Shown piece by piece: positions 25,494-34,624 of a stretch of DNA of 64,000 bases. Source of the stretch: HXMU1420-13 sp965229525. GTDB lineage: Bacteria; Bacteroidota; Rhodothermia; Balneolales; Balneolaceae. A model generated the notes under the pieces. The model did no database searches and had not been told where the DNA came from. It was given only the letters and a program-made list of their open reading frames with translations. The stretch's first letter is position 1. Every line of letters begins with the position of its first letter. The stretch is taken from contig OZ245886.1 of NCBI GenBank assembly GCA_965229525.1, positions 2,542,001-2,606,000 on the forward strand, read 5' to 3'. The translations under genes were made by a program, and so were the position numbers.

Positions 25494-27509
25494 ATGAATC
25501 ACGAACATCATCACCACGAACAACAATCTCAAGACTCCAGTCAACATGGAGGGCATCAAGACCACCATGCACATATGGCTCAGGATTTTATAAAACGCTT
25601 CTGGATATCACTGGCTCTCAGTTTGCCGATTATTGCACTGTCGCCAATGATTCAAGGCTTTTTAGGTCTCAGGGAATCTCTTTCATTTGCAGGCGATCTG
25701 TATGTTTCATTCGCACTTTCAAGCATCGTCTTCTTCTATGGTGGCTGGCCGTTCCTTTCCGGCTTGGTTTCTGAGTTAAAGAAAAAACAGCCCGGCATGA
25801 TGACCTTGATCGCTATTGCAATTACCACAGCCTATATCTATAGCACATTGGTTGTATTTTTGGTGGACGGGAAAATTTTCTTTTGGGAGCTGGTTACCCT
25901 TGTTGACATCATGCTCATTGGGCACTACATCGAAATGAAATCGGTGATGAGTGCCTCGAAAGCATTGGAAGAACTTGCTAAACTTATGCCTTCCGAAGCA
26001 CATTTGGTACAAGAGGATGGCTCCGTCAAAGATGTTAAATTAGAGGAACTCAAGAATGGGGATCATGTTCTCATCAAGCCAGGTGAAAAAATTCCAGCCG
26101 ACGGAGTGGTTATAAAAGGGAGTAGCTCGGTCAATGAATCATTGATGACAGGGGAATCAAAACCTGTAACCAAAGGCGAAGACGATGAAGTGATAGGAGG
26201 TTCCCTCAACGGAGAAGGTTCTCTCACTATTAAAATCAATCGCACAGGGAAAGACTCTTTTCTGTCTCAGGTTATTGACTTAGTGAAGCAAGCCCAAGAA
26301 AGCAAATCCAAAACCCAAGACCTTGCTAATCGCGCAGCTTTTTGGCTCACCATGATTGCTCTTGGTGCAGGCTCAATCACCTTTTTTGTCTGGACTTTTA
26401 TGACCAGTCAAGACTTTGTGTTTGCGCTAGAACGCACAGTAACCGTCATGGTGATTGCCTGTCCACATGCGCTTGGCTTAGCAGTACCGCTTGTAGTCGC
26501 TGTGAGCACCAATTTAGCTGCTCAAAACGGGTTTCTAATACGTAATCGAACCGCTTTTGAAGACGCCAGAAATCTTGGTGCAGTTATTTTTGATAAAACA
26601 GGGACGCTCACAAAAGGGGTGTTTGAAGTCACTGACATCATCGCCTTCACCGATGAGTACGAAAAACTCCGACTGGTTCAACTAGCCGCTTCCTTGGAGC
26701 AGAGTTCAGAGCATCCTATAGCGAAAGGGATCGTCAAACAAGCTGAAAAGATTTTGGAGGTAGATGACTTCAATTCGATCACCGGAAAAGGTATCGAAGG
26801 TAATGTCGATGGGCTGTCTGTTAAAGTTGTAAGCCCCGGCTTCCTGAGAGAGAAAAATATCGCACTACCCGATAAGCAATACTACAAGCTTACTGAACAA
26901 GGTAAAACCGTGGTGTTCATTCTTATAAATGATGCCTTGCATGGCGCAATTGCTCTTGGGGATACTATCCGGGAAGATTCCAAAACGGCTATATCACAGC
27001 TTCATAACATGGGCATTCAATGTATTATGCTCACAGGTGATAATAAACGAACTGCTTCTTATGTCGCTGACCAATTAGGTCTAGATGACTACTTTGCCGA
27101 AGTCCTTCCCAATGAAAAAGCGGATAAAATTAAGGAAGTTCAATCACGCGGATTAAAAGTGGCGATGACAGGCGATGGGGTTAACGATGCCCCTGCGTTA
27201 GCTCAGGCTGATGTTGGGATTGCCATTGGTACAGGCTCAGACGTTGCCGTTGAAACGGGCGATATCATTCTTACTCAAAGCAGTCCGAAAGATGTTGCCG
27301 CTTTGATTGCCCTTGCCAAAGCCACCTATAAAAAAATGATCCAAAATCTGTTCTGGGCAACTGGATATAACACCTTGGCCATTCCTCTGGCTGCAGGTGT
27401 TTTATACTCTTACGGCATCATTCTCAATCCAGCTTTGGGTGCAGGATTGATGTCTGTGAGTACCGTCGTGGTTGCTATAAATGCAAAACTACTAAAATTA
27501 GAACGCTAA
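25494..27509 (+). CDS. copB: Copper-translocating P-type ATPase with CPH motif (CopB-type)
   Basis: A 671-residue P1B-3 ATPase. The N-terminus is a His-rich tail instead of an HMA domain (HEHHHHEQQSQ, HGGHQDHHAHM). The membrane motif is CPH (VIACPHALGLAVP, about 322), the phosphorylation site DKTGTLTKG (about 367) and the hinge motif GDGVNDAPAL (about 561). CPH pumps are CopB-like and are usually linked to Cu(II) or Cu(I)/Ag(I) export. It complements the CPC-type CopA at 13993. It is part of the plus-strand Cus operon, starting 7 bp after the DUF3347 gene. Confidence 0.93.
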   Translation: MNHEHHHHEQQSQDSSQHGGHQDHHAHMAQDFIKRFWISLALSLPIIALSPMIQGFLGLRESLSFAGDLYVSFALSSIVFFYGGWPFLSGLVSELKKKQPGMMTLIAIAITTAYIYSTLVVFLVDGKIFFWELVTLVDIMLIGHYIEMKSVMSASKALEELAKLMPSEAHLVQEDGSVKDVKLEELKNGDHVLIKPGEKIPADGVVIKGSSSVNESLMTGESKPVTKGEDDEVIGGSLNGEGSLTIKINRTGKDSFLSQVIDLVKQAQESKSKTQDLANRAAFWLTMIALGAGSITFFVWTFMTSQDFVFALERTVTVMVIACPHALGLAVPLVVAVSTNLAAQNGFLIRNRTAFEDARNLGAVIFDKTGTLTKGVFEVTDIIAFTDEYEKLRLVQLAASLEQSSEHPIAKGIVKQAEKILEVDDFNSITGKGIEGNVDGLSVKVVSPGFLREKNIALPDKQYYKLTEQGKTVVFILINDALHGAIALGDTIREDSKTAISQLHNMGIQCIMLTGDNKRTASYVADQLGLDDYFAEVLPNEKADKIKEVQSRGLKVAMTGDGVNDAPALAQADVGIAIGTGSDVAVETGDIILTQSSPKDVAALIALAKATYKKMIQNLFWATGYNTLAIPLAAGVLYSYGIILNPALGAGLMSVSTVVVAINAKLLKLER

Positions 27510-27521
27510 CCGTTTAATACT

Positions 27522-28607
27522 ATGGAACTCATTATGGAACAGTTCTTTGATTACGCACCCAATATTCACCCAATGGTTGTTCATTTTCCTATTGCTATTC
27601 TTATACTAGCTATGGGGTTAAATGCATTTGCATTTTTTGTAAGCGAAAAATGGTGGGATGAAAAGAAGACCACATTTATATACGTACTTGGATCAATAGC
27701 GGCTATTGTTACCTATTTTACAGGTAGATCAGCAGCTGACACTGTATTTCTGCCAACTGAGGCACAGTCACTCTTAACCGATCATGCTGATTGGGCATTA
27801 TGGACAGTATTGTTCTTTAGTGTTTATGCAATCATTCGCATTGCTCTGCATTGGTTTAAAAAGCTCGAAAAGAAATCGGTACAGGCCGTTGCTTTTGTTC
27901 TGGCTCTTCCGGGTCTCTTTTTTTTATTTGAGACAGGAGAATACGGGGCAACCATGGTTTATGGTTATGGGGTAGGAACAGGGCAATACTTAGAAGAAGC
28001 CGAAGAACCACCAATTACTCAAAACGAAAATTCAGATATAAAATCCCTATTTATAGAAAAAGAAAATGGGGATTGGGCTTGGGATATGTCCGTAAGTTCA
28101 GTCAACGACCTGAATGAACATTTTCATTGGCTTGAGGGGACTATGGAACAACTTGCCCCTGCTGTTTCAATAGCTGATAGCAGAACGTATCTCAGCTTTA
28201 ATCTGTCAGACCACACATCCAATTTCTTTGTGACGCATTCGGACTATAAAAATGTTCAGGTCGATATCTATTTAGATATGAGTTCTTTTACCGGGGATGT
28301 AAAAATTGCCCACCATATTCAAGATGCCCAATACTACGATTTCGTCTCTCTCACATCCAATGGAAAAATGTCTCAAGGTCGCTTGGAAAATGGTGCCGAG
28401 AATGTCTTTGATGAAAAATCCTATCAAGACACAGGGCTTAAATTTGTGCGTGTTGTTGCCGATGGAACCCATTTCAGAGGCTACATCAATAAAGAAATGG
28501 TCGTCCATGGACACGGAGACGAGCCAACTGCCGGAAGTGTTGGCTTAAAAATAAATGGACATGGAACGCTCTTGATTCAAAAAATTGAACTATCCCAACT
28601 TAAATAA
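27522..28607 (+). CDS. DUF2231-domain membrane protein with C-terminal soluble domain
   Basis: A 361-residue protein. The first about 165 residues hold four hydrophobic helices and the DUF2231 hallmark IHPMVVHFPIAI (about residue 16-27). The C-terminal part (about 190-361) is strand-rich with repeated His/Gly turns (VVHGHGDE, INGHG) and looks like a concanavalin- or lectin-like periplasmic domain. DUF2231 proteins often sit in copper or redox loci, but no biochemical role is settled. It lies 12 bp after copB in the same operon. An alternative start lies four codons downstream (27534). Confidence 0.75.
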   Translation: MELIMEQFFDYAPNIHPMVVHFPIAILILAMGLNAFAFFVSEKWWDEKKTTFIYVLGSIAAIVTYFTGRSAADTVFLPTEAQSLLTDHADWALWTVLFFSVYAIIRIALHWFKKLEKKSVQAVAFVLALPGLFFLFETGEYGATMVYGYGVGTGQYLEEAEEPPITQNENSDIKSLFIEKENGDWAWDMSVSSVNDLNEHFHWLEGTMEQLAPAVSIADSRTYLSFNLSDHTSNFFVTHSDYKNVQVDIYLDMSSFTGDVKIAHHIQDAQYYDFVSLTSNGKMSQGRLENGAENVFDEKSYQDTGLKFVRVVADGTHFRGYINKEMVVHGHGDEPTAGSVGLKINGHGTLLIQKIELSQLK

Positions 28608-28614
28608 TACAACT

Positions 28615-29052
28615 ATGAAAACAATCTCTACACTCATATTAATCCTACTTTTTTCAGTAGCAATCTCTGTAGCACAAGAAAGTTCAGATCATCAATCAAT
28701 CGTAAAAACATTGAATGATTTTGAAGCCGCAATCGTAGAAAACAACTCTGAATTAGCTTCTCAACTCCTTCATAATGAGGCAGTTATTCTTGAAGGAAGG
28801 GGTAGCGAAACCAAAGAAGAATACCTGTCCCATCATTTCCATTCTGATGGTAAATTCCTCAGTGCCATTGATAGAAATGAGCTTTCCCAAGGCGTGAAGA
28901 TTGAGGGTAGTATCGCATGGGTTACAACCATTACAACGATGAAAGGAACCTATTCAGACAGGGATATTGATTTAACATCCCTTGAGCTTGCTGTCTTAAA
29001 AAAAGAAAACGGTAATTGGCAGATCGTGGCGCTACACTGGTCTTCCCGTTAA
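28615..29052 (+). CDS. Exported NTF2-like (DUF4440/SnoaL-type) protein
   Basis: A 145-residue protein with a signal peptide (cleavage near AISVAQE, about residue 20) and a cone-shaped NTF2-like fold suggested by HQSIVKTLNDFEAAI at the start and NWQIVALHWS at the end. DUF4440 domains are small ligand-binding or stress-related modules. I chose the Met at 28615, which starts directly at the signal peptide and 7 bp after the preceding stop; an upstream Met at 28585 would overlap that gene. Membership of the copper operon suggests a periplasmic accessory role, not shown by motifs. Confidence 0.75.
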   Translation: MKTISTLILILLFSVAISVAQESSDHQSIVKTLNDFEAAIVENNSELASQLLHNEAVILEGRGSETKEEYLSHHFHSDGKFLSAIDRNELSQGVKIEGSIAWVTTITTMKGTYSDRDIDLTSLELAVLKKENGNWQIVALHWSSR

Positions 29053-29062
29053 ATAAAGTGTT

Positions 29063-29491
29063 TTGAAAGATCATATTAAAGAACTGCGCCCAATTGTAAT
29101 TTGGGCGTTTCTTCTTAATACCATCTGGGAGTTTGGACAGTGCGTATTCCTTTATGATATGTGGGACTGGCCATTCTGGAAGGCTACAGTTTGGATGTGG
29201 GCAGCTATTATAGGAGATGTCTTTATCGTTTTGGGACTTTGGAAAATTACAGAGCGTATATTTTCGGCCACAAACTTTTTCGAATCTAACCTCAAAGATT
29301 ACCTATATCTTTCAGGGGTAAGTTTTATTGCTAGTGTAGTTCTGGAATGGGGCGCAAAATATTTTGAGCTTTGGACGTATTCGAATATGATGCCGATTGT
29401 GTCTTTATTTAATTATGAAGTAGGACTATCTCCCATCATTCAAATTACTTTTTTACCAGCACTATCAGTTTATCTTTCAAATTCAAAATAA
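29063..29491 (+). CDS. Small integral membrane protein, last gene of copper operon
   Basis: A 142-residue protein with about four membrane helices (about 8-26, 36-56, 69-90 and 112-138) and many Trp residues (WDWPFWKATVWMW). The start is TTG at 29063, 10 bp after the previous stop; no ATG start fits the first helix. The family is not recognised. Being last in the metal operon it may serve in copper handling, but it may also be an unrelated passenger. It converges with the integrase gene, with only 6 bp between the stops. Confidence 0.65.
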   Translation: MKDHIKELRPIVIWAFLLNTIWEFGQCVFLYDMWDWPFWKATVWMWAAIIGDVFIVLGLWKITERIFSATNFFESNLKDYLYLSGVSFIASVVLEWGAKYFELWTYSNMMPIVSLFNYEVGLSPIIQITFLPALSVYLSNSK

Positions 29492-29497
29492 CCCTTA

Positions 29498-30715
29498 TCA
29501 AAAGTCAATTACTTTATCAAGCGCATCATCAGCTTCTTTATTGATAAAGTTAGCCTGATAATTGATGGTCGTTTTAAGGTCAGAATGCCGATAAAGTTTT
29601 TGGAGCATAAGTGGATGAATTTTCTCTCCTGCAATATTACCGAATGAATGTCGGGAAATATGATTAGAGAGGTTCTTATCAATTCCAGCTTGCTTAGAAA
29701 TTCGTTTTAACCACTTATTCATTAAACGAGCAGCGTTTCTGGATTTGCGAAAGATATCTTCTTTATCATTTGGTGTTGCATGCTTTAGATAAGGGAAGAT
29801 ATAATCATTGTTAGATTGTTTGTCGTTAGAGTAAAGCTCAATGATGGCAAGTGCTTTGTCTGGTATCTTTAAAGACACTGGTTTATCATTTTTGCTCATC
29901 TGGTAATACAAACGGTCGTTCTTAATGTCTGACCATTTAATAGATAGAACATCTGATATTCTAACCCCTGCAAAGTAGAATGAGAAGAGCCATATGTTTT
30001 TGGTGTGCCAAATTGAGGTGTTCTTATTAAACCCTATCTCTTCTATTACCCTGATTTCATCTTCGGTCAAACCGATTTTATTCCCCGAACCTAATTTAAT
30101 GGTGATATTCTCACCACCGAATGGATAGTTCTTGCCATCAATGACGCCTTCTTTCATCGCTCTATTGTATAGAGTGCGAATAAGCATCAGTTGATTGGTT
30201 GCTGTTCGCTTGCTGTGATTAAGTTGTGTTAAGCAGTAGAGTTTGTACTTCTCTAAGAACGATACAGTTATATCCTGAAAGGGAAGGTTTTTGTGTTTCA
30301 GAAATCCTTCAATATTATTCAAGATTGATTGGTCTGACCTCGATACAGAAAATGTACCTTTGGCTTCATACTCTTTAATGCGCTGTTCTCCAAGATCAAA
30401 GAAAGTAATATCACTGTTTTTTTTACGGACACGGTTTTTAATGTGTTTTACAGAAACCGCTTCATTGTCTGTCTCCATCTCAAGAGCTGTATTATTCGCT
30501 TCGGAGAGTTTCTTTAGTATCAGGTTGTTTAGACGCGTTGAATTCGGATGAGATTTTTTGACTCTTTGTATATCAGCGTTCCATTCTTTCTCTAAGATGT
30601 ATTGTCCAAGCCAGATATAGCGAGACTTTCTATTCTTAGAAATTCTAATGGCAAGGGGAGAAGTGCCGTCACTTTTCTTATCATATTTATAGAGAACAGC
30701 TTTTACAGATGCCAT
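29498..30715 (-). CDS. Tyrosine recombinase/integrase (Bacteroidota type), island integrase
   Basis: A 405-residue site-specific recombinase. An N-terminal arm-binding domain with the LAIRISKNRKSRYIWLG pattern is followed by a SAM-like core-binding domain (about 105-200) and the catalytic domain. Catalytic residues visible are Arg in AGVRISDV, then H352-x-x-R355 (HISRHSF), H377 (YRHSDL) and nucleophile Y386. The gene reads away from the attachment site at 30885-30930, which lies 170 bp upstream of its start. This placement and the truncated tRNA gene identify it as the integrase that inserted the island at an initiator tRNA-Met gene. Confidence 0.92.
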   Translation of the reverse strand: MASVKAVLYKYDKKSDGTSPLAIRISKNRKSRYIWLGQYILEKEWNADIQRVKKSHPNSTRLNNLILKKLSEANNTALEMETDNEAVSVKHIKNRVRKKNSDITFFDLGEQRIKEYEAKGTFSVSRSDQSILNNIEGFLKHKNLPFQDITVSFLEKYKLYCLTQLNHSKRTATNQLMLIRTLYNRAMKEGVIDGKNYPFGGENITIKLGSGNKIGLTEDEIRVIEEIGFNKNTSIWHTKNIWLFSFYFAGVRISDVLSIKWSDIKNDRLYYQMSKNDKPVSLKIPDKALAIIELYSNDKQSNNDYIFPYLKHATPNDKEDIFRKSRNAARLMNKWLKRISKQAGIDKNLSNHISRHSFGNIAGEKIHPLMLQKLYRHSDLKTTINYQANFINKEADDALDKVIDF

Positions 30716-30884
30716 AACTTCATTAACTTAGTTGAGAAGGATGCTTTGAAGTTATGAAAATTTACTAAAACATAACTAAAACATTTGGCGGTTTTACTTG
30801 ATTATTGTGGTTTTAGATGGGTCATTTAAGTGCTTTAAACGACATTTCAGATCTATTTAAGACTATATTGATACAAAATGGGTA
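30716..30884. other. Intergenic attachment arm region upstream of the island integrase
   Basis: This 169-bp gap has no gene. It holds the integrase promoter (minus strand) and two tandem ACTAAAACAT motifs at 30764-30773 and 30775-30784, one helical turn apart, suitable as arm-type integrase sites on the element side of attR. Confidence 0.5.
30764..30784 (+). repeat. Tandem 10-bp repeats (possible integrase arm sites)
   Basis: ACTAAAACAT occurs twice with an 11-bp period. The location, between the integrase start and the tRNA fragment, is where arm-type sites are expected. Function is inferred. Confidence 0.4.
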
Positions 30885-30930
30885 GGGCTCATAACCCGAA
30901 GGTCGCAGGTTCGAATCCTGTCCCCGCCAC
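30885..30930 (+). other. Island right attachment site: 3' half of an initiator tRNA-Met gene
   Basis: The sequence matches the anticodon arm with anticodon CAT (GGG-CTCATAA-CCC, the three-GC stem of initiator tRNA), variable loop, T arm (CAGG-TTCGAAT-CCTG) and 3' acceptor strand CCCCGCC with discriminator A. No matching 5' acceptor (GGCGGGG) or D arm lies upstream, where element DNA is found instead. This is the classic remnant left at one end of an element inserted into a tRNA gene; the complete gene should be at the other end, outside the window. Confidence 0.85.
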
Positions 30931-30937
30931 TATTTTA

Positions 30938-30970
30938 AGGTGCCGTTTTTTAAACGGTGCCTTTTTTTTT
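30938..30970 (+). terminator. Rho-independent terminator of the original tRNA-Met gene
   Basis: A 10-bp stem (GGTGCCGTTT pairing with AAACGGTGCC through two G-U pairs) is followed by ten T. It lies 8 bp after the tRNA fragment and belongs to the chromosomal side. Confidence 0.8.
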
Positions 30971-31309
30971 GCCCAAATTTCTGGTAGAAACGCTTTTCTG
31001 TATTAGACAACCAGAAAATTAGGAAAGAAATTTTCATCATAGAGATTAAAAATGGTGTTAAATTTTTGTGACGAATTTGTTGGATTTAAAAATGCATCTT
31101 AATAAGTTCTTAGCCTATGTGTGATTAAATTAGTTGGAAAAGCAGGATTGAAGAAATAAATTTCTTAAAAAAGCCTGCTTCTATAACTTTTTTATACACG
31201 AAACTTTTCAATTGTACTTAACTATTGAGTCAATTAAATTCATCTATTACTATTTATGGTGAGGTTTTTAATCTCATCAAAAACAAAAACCAAACATAAG
31301 AGGTCATCT
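30971..31309. other. Intergenic region upstream of the SusC-like gene
   Basis: This 339-bp AT-rich stretch contains no gene. It should hold the promoter of the SusC/SusD operon. No clear TAnnTTTG box at a convincing distance was identified. Confidence 0.4.
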
Positions 31310-34300
31310 ATGTTCAAAAAGCTACTAACATTGTTAGTTTTTGCCTTGCTGTCTGGTAGTTTGTACGCTCAGGTATCAATTTCTGGTACTGTTACAGACG
31401 CTGAGACAGGGGAGACTCTTCCTGGTGTAAATATCCTTATCACAGAATTGTCGCGTGGAGCGGCAACAGATGTTGATGGTGATTACACTGTGAACAACGT
31501 CCCGGCAGGCACATACACTGTACGAGCCACATTCGTTGGTTATCAAACCTACACGGCTACCCTACAAGTTGGCAATCAAAATGTAGACTTCGATATCGCC
31601 TTAGAATCTGATGTATTCGGATTAGACGATGTTGTTGTAACTGCATTTGGTATCCAGCGCGAGCGCCGTGCACTTGGGTATGGTGTTGCAGAGGTTTCTG
31701 CTGAAACAATCGAAAACAGAAGTGATACAGATATCGCTCGTTCACTCTCAGGTTCACTACCAGGTGTTGATATTACATCAACAGGTGGTTTAACTGGTTC
31801 TGGTACAGACATCGTAATTCGTGGTCTTACTTCATTAACTGGCTCTAACCAACCACTATGGATTGTGGATGGTGTGAGATTTGATGGTGGATCAAATGAA
31901 ACAAGTGATGCATTCGACGGTGGTGGAGCTCAGGTTACTCCTAACCGATTCATCGATTTGGATCCAAACAACATTGCTGATGTAACTGTACTTAAAGGTC
32001 TAAGTGCAACCGTACTTTATGGTGAGCAAGGCCGTAACGGTGTAATCATCGTTACTACTAAGAGTGGTACCTTTGCAGGTCAAGGTGATGCTCCAGCGGG
32101 CTTCCAGGTAACTGTTGATCAGTCTATCTACGCAACAGAAATTTCTTCAAGACCAGATTATCAAGATACTTACGGTGGTGGTTTCGATCAGAACTTTGGA
32201 TGGTTCTTCTCAAACTGGGGTCCACGTTTTGATACAGATAATCCAGGCTTATTCGGTTCTGATTTTATCGGTACTGATGCAGATGGAACAATTCTTATCG
32301 AGCATCCATTACTACAAAACGCAGCTCAAGCAGCAGCTTTCCCTGAGTTAGTTGGTGTTGGTTACCGTTATGAAGCCAAGGATGATCCACTAGATGCATT
32401 CTTTAGAACAGGTCTTGCATCTAATACAAGTTTAAATATTGCTGGTGGTACTAACGACTTAAGAGTTAATGCAAACTACTCTCACTCTGGTGAGGAAGGT
32501 TTCACTCCTAACAACGAGCTTACTCGTGATGCATTCTCTTTAGGTGCTAGCTACAAAATCAGCGAAAGATTAAGTTCTCAAACTACTTTCAACTTCAGTT
32601 TAACTGACCTTGAAACTCCTCCTAGTTCTGCTGGTGGTGGTTCTGGTCCTGCGGCGGCTGGTGGTACTCCAGGTGTGTTTGGTTATGTAATGTTTACTCC
32701 TCGTTCTATCGATCTAGGTGGTATTCCATTTACAAACCCAGTAACTGGTGGTTCTGCTTATTACCGTTCTGGTAATGACATTCCTAATCCAAACTGGATT
32801 GCTGAAAATACTGGTTACAAGAACATTACTGATCGTTACTACGGTAAAACTGAATTAAACTTCAACGTTACTGATGGTGTAAACCTAGTGTATCGTTTAG
32901 GTTATGATGCATACAACGAAAGCCAAGAATACTTCCAGGATGCTGGTGGTGTTGAACCAGCTGCTTACATCAATGGTTATTACCAGACTGTAGAGCAGAA
33001 AAGAACTTCTTGGGATCATAACGTAAATGCACTTCTTTCATTCCAGGTAACTGATGACATTTCTCTTGATGGTACAGTTGGTGCTCAGTATGTAACTGAT
33101 AGATTTGAGCGTCAAGGTCTTGAAAGTCTTGAAATGATTGTTACTGGTTTCTTTAACCATGGTAACTTCCTAAATACTTCTGCAACAAACACGTTAACAG
33201 AAGGAACAGGATACCAGAGATTAGTAGTTACTGAAAATGCCGGTGTTTTCGCTGAAGCTACTATTGGTTTCCAGGATTTCATTTACTTAAACGTTGCTGG
33301 TAGAAATGACTGGTTCTCAACTCTAGAGTCTGATAACCGTTCTATCTTCTATCCATCAGCTAGTGTTTCCTACGTACTATCTGATCACTTAGACATTACT
33401 TCTGATGCATTAACTTACCTTAAGTTATTCGCAGGTTTCGGTAGTTCTGCAGGTCAGCCAGGTGCTTATCTAACTAGAAGTACATTAGGTACAAATGCTC
33501 GTGCATTTATCGATGGTGGTGGTAATCTAATTACAACCAACTTTACTTCTGACTTCTTAGGAAACCCTGAGCTAAAGCCAGAACTTCATACAGAGTATGA
33601 GGGTGGTCTAGACATTCGTTTCTTAAATGACAGAATTGGATTAAGTGCTTCTGCTTATACCAGAACAACTACAGATCTAATTACACAAGCTGATCTTGAT
33701 CCTGCTACAGGGTTCACTAGTACTCTTACTAACATTGGTGAAGTACTAAACCAAGGTCTTGAAGTAAGCTTAAACGCTACTCCGCTCCAGTCTGACTTAC
33801 GTTGGGATATCAATGCTAACTTCTTTACAAATAGAAGTGAAGTAACTGATCTTGGTGGTAGCTTAAGCCGTATTCAAATTGGTTCTGGTTTCACAACACG
33901 CGGTAACTTTGCAATTAAAGGTGAGCCTTACGGTGTAATGCTAGGTTCTCGTCTAGTACGTGTAACTCAAGATTTGAAAGATTCTGATCCAAATTTTGCT
34001 AATATCGCTATTGGTACTCCAATTATCGGTTCCACTGGTAACTACATCCAAGAAAACGATATCGGAATTATTGGTGATCCAAATCCAGATTGGGATCTAT
34101 CTATCAACAACACATTCCGTTATAAAGGTGCTTCTCTTTCATTCCAGGTTGATTATCAACAAGGTGGAGACATGTTCTCTGTATGGATTAGTACTCTAAT
34201 GGCTCGTGGTCTAACAACTGATACTGATAAAGTTGATAGAAACAATACTTTCGTTCTTCCAGGTGTAAATGAGCAAGGTCAGACTAACACAGTTCAGATC

Positions 34301-34615
34301 TCTCCATCTGGTGTATTCTTTAGTAACTTTGGATTCGGTCCAGATGAGCTTCGCGTTTACGATATGACTCACATTCGTCTTGCTAACGTAGCTCTATCTT
34401 ACGACCTGCCAACTACTCTTTTAGGAAATACTCCATTCAAACAAATCACTCTTTCTGTAACTGGTGATAACCTTTGGATGTATGCTTTCAATGTACCTGA
34501 AGGAAGTGGTTTCGACCCGAATGTTAACTCAATCGGTGGTAACTCACGTGGATTTGACTACTTAACTGGACCTGCTGCGCGTAGATTCGGTGGTAGTGTA
34601 AGATTCAGATTCTAA
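31310..34615 (+). CDS. SusC/RagA-type TonB-dependent outer-membrane transporter
   Basis: An 1101-residue outer-membrane receptor. A signal peptide (SGSLYAQ, about 20) is followed by a carboxypeptidase-regulatory-like domain (VSISGTVTDAETGETLPG through VGYQTY) and a TonB-box/plug start (DDVVVTAFGIQRE). The long beta-barrel ends in RFGGSVRFRF with the usual C-terminal Phe. It imports an unknown ligand through the outer membrane using TonB energy together with the SusD partner downstream. The start at 31310 begins the signal peptide; an ATG at 31256 would add 18 hydrophilic residues. Codon use is strongly biased toward a few codons, as in highly expressed genes. Confidence 0.93.
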   Translation: MFKKLLTLLVFALLSGSLYAQVSISGTVTDAETGETLPGVNILITELSRGAATDVDGDYTVNNVPAGTYTVRATFVGYQTYTATLQVGNQNVDFDIALESDVFGLDDVVVTAFGIQRERRALGYGVAEVSAETIENRSDTDIARSLSGSLPGVDITSTGGLTGSGTDIVIRGLTSLTGSNQPLWIVDGVRFDGGSNETSDAFDGGGAQVTPNRFIDLDPNNIADVTVLKGLSATVLYGEQGRNGVIIVTTKSGTFAGQGDAPAGFQVTVDQSIYATEISSRPDYQDTYGGGFDQNFGWFFSNWGPRFDTDNPGLFGSDFIGTDADGTILIEHPLLQNAAQAAAFPELVGVGYRYEAKDDPLDAFFRTGLASNTSLNIAGGTNDLRVNANYSHSGEEGFTPNNELTRDAFSLGASYKISERLSSQTTFNFSLTDLETPPSSAGGGSGPAAAGGTPGVFGYVMFTPRSIDLGGIPFTNPVTGGSAYYRSGNDIPNPNWIAENTGYKNITDRYYGKTELNFNVTDGVNLVYRLGYDAYNESQEYFQDAGGVEPAAYINGYYQTVEQKRTSWDHNVNALLSFQVTDDISLDGTVGAQYVTDRFERQGLESLEMIVTGFFNHGNFLNTSATNTLTEGTGYQRLVVTENAGVFAEATIGFQDFIYLNVAGRNDWFSTLESDNRSIFYPSASVSYVLSDHLDITSDALTYLKLFAGFGSSAGQPGAYLTRSTLGTNARAFIDGGGNLITTNFTSDFLGNPELKPELHTEYEGGLDIRFLNDRIGLSASAYTRTTTDLITQADLDPATGFTSTLTNIGEVLNQGLEVSLNATPLQSDLRWDINANFFTNRSEVTDLGGSLSRIQIGSGFTTRGNFAIKGEPYGVMLGSRLVRVTQDLKDSDPNFANIAIGTPIIGSTGNYIQENDIGIIGDPNPDWDLSINNTFRYKGASLSFQVDYQQGGDMFSVWISTLMARGLTTDTDKVDRNNTFVLPGVNEQGQTNTVQISPSGVFFSNFGFGPDELRVYDMTHIRLANVALSYDLPTTLLGNTPFKQITLSVTGDNLWMYAFNVPEGSGFDPNVNSIGGNSRGFDYLTGPAARRFGGSVRFRF

Positions 34616-34624
34616 TAAGAGACA

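Noticed and set aside
27522..28607. Copper resistance protein CopD or a cytochrome-type oxidase subunit
   Set aside because: The hallmark IHPMVVHFPIAI fits DUF2231, and no heme or CuA motif is present.
30840..30930. A complete tRNA-Met gene
   Set aside because: Only the anticodon arm to the 3' end is present; no 5' acceptor strand or D arm precedes it, so it is recorded as an attachment-site remnant.
1..30930. A prophage
   Set aside because: There are integrases but no capsid, terminase, portal or tail genes; the relaxase and coupling protein point to a mobilisable or conjugative element.
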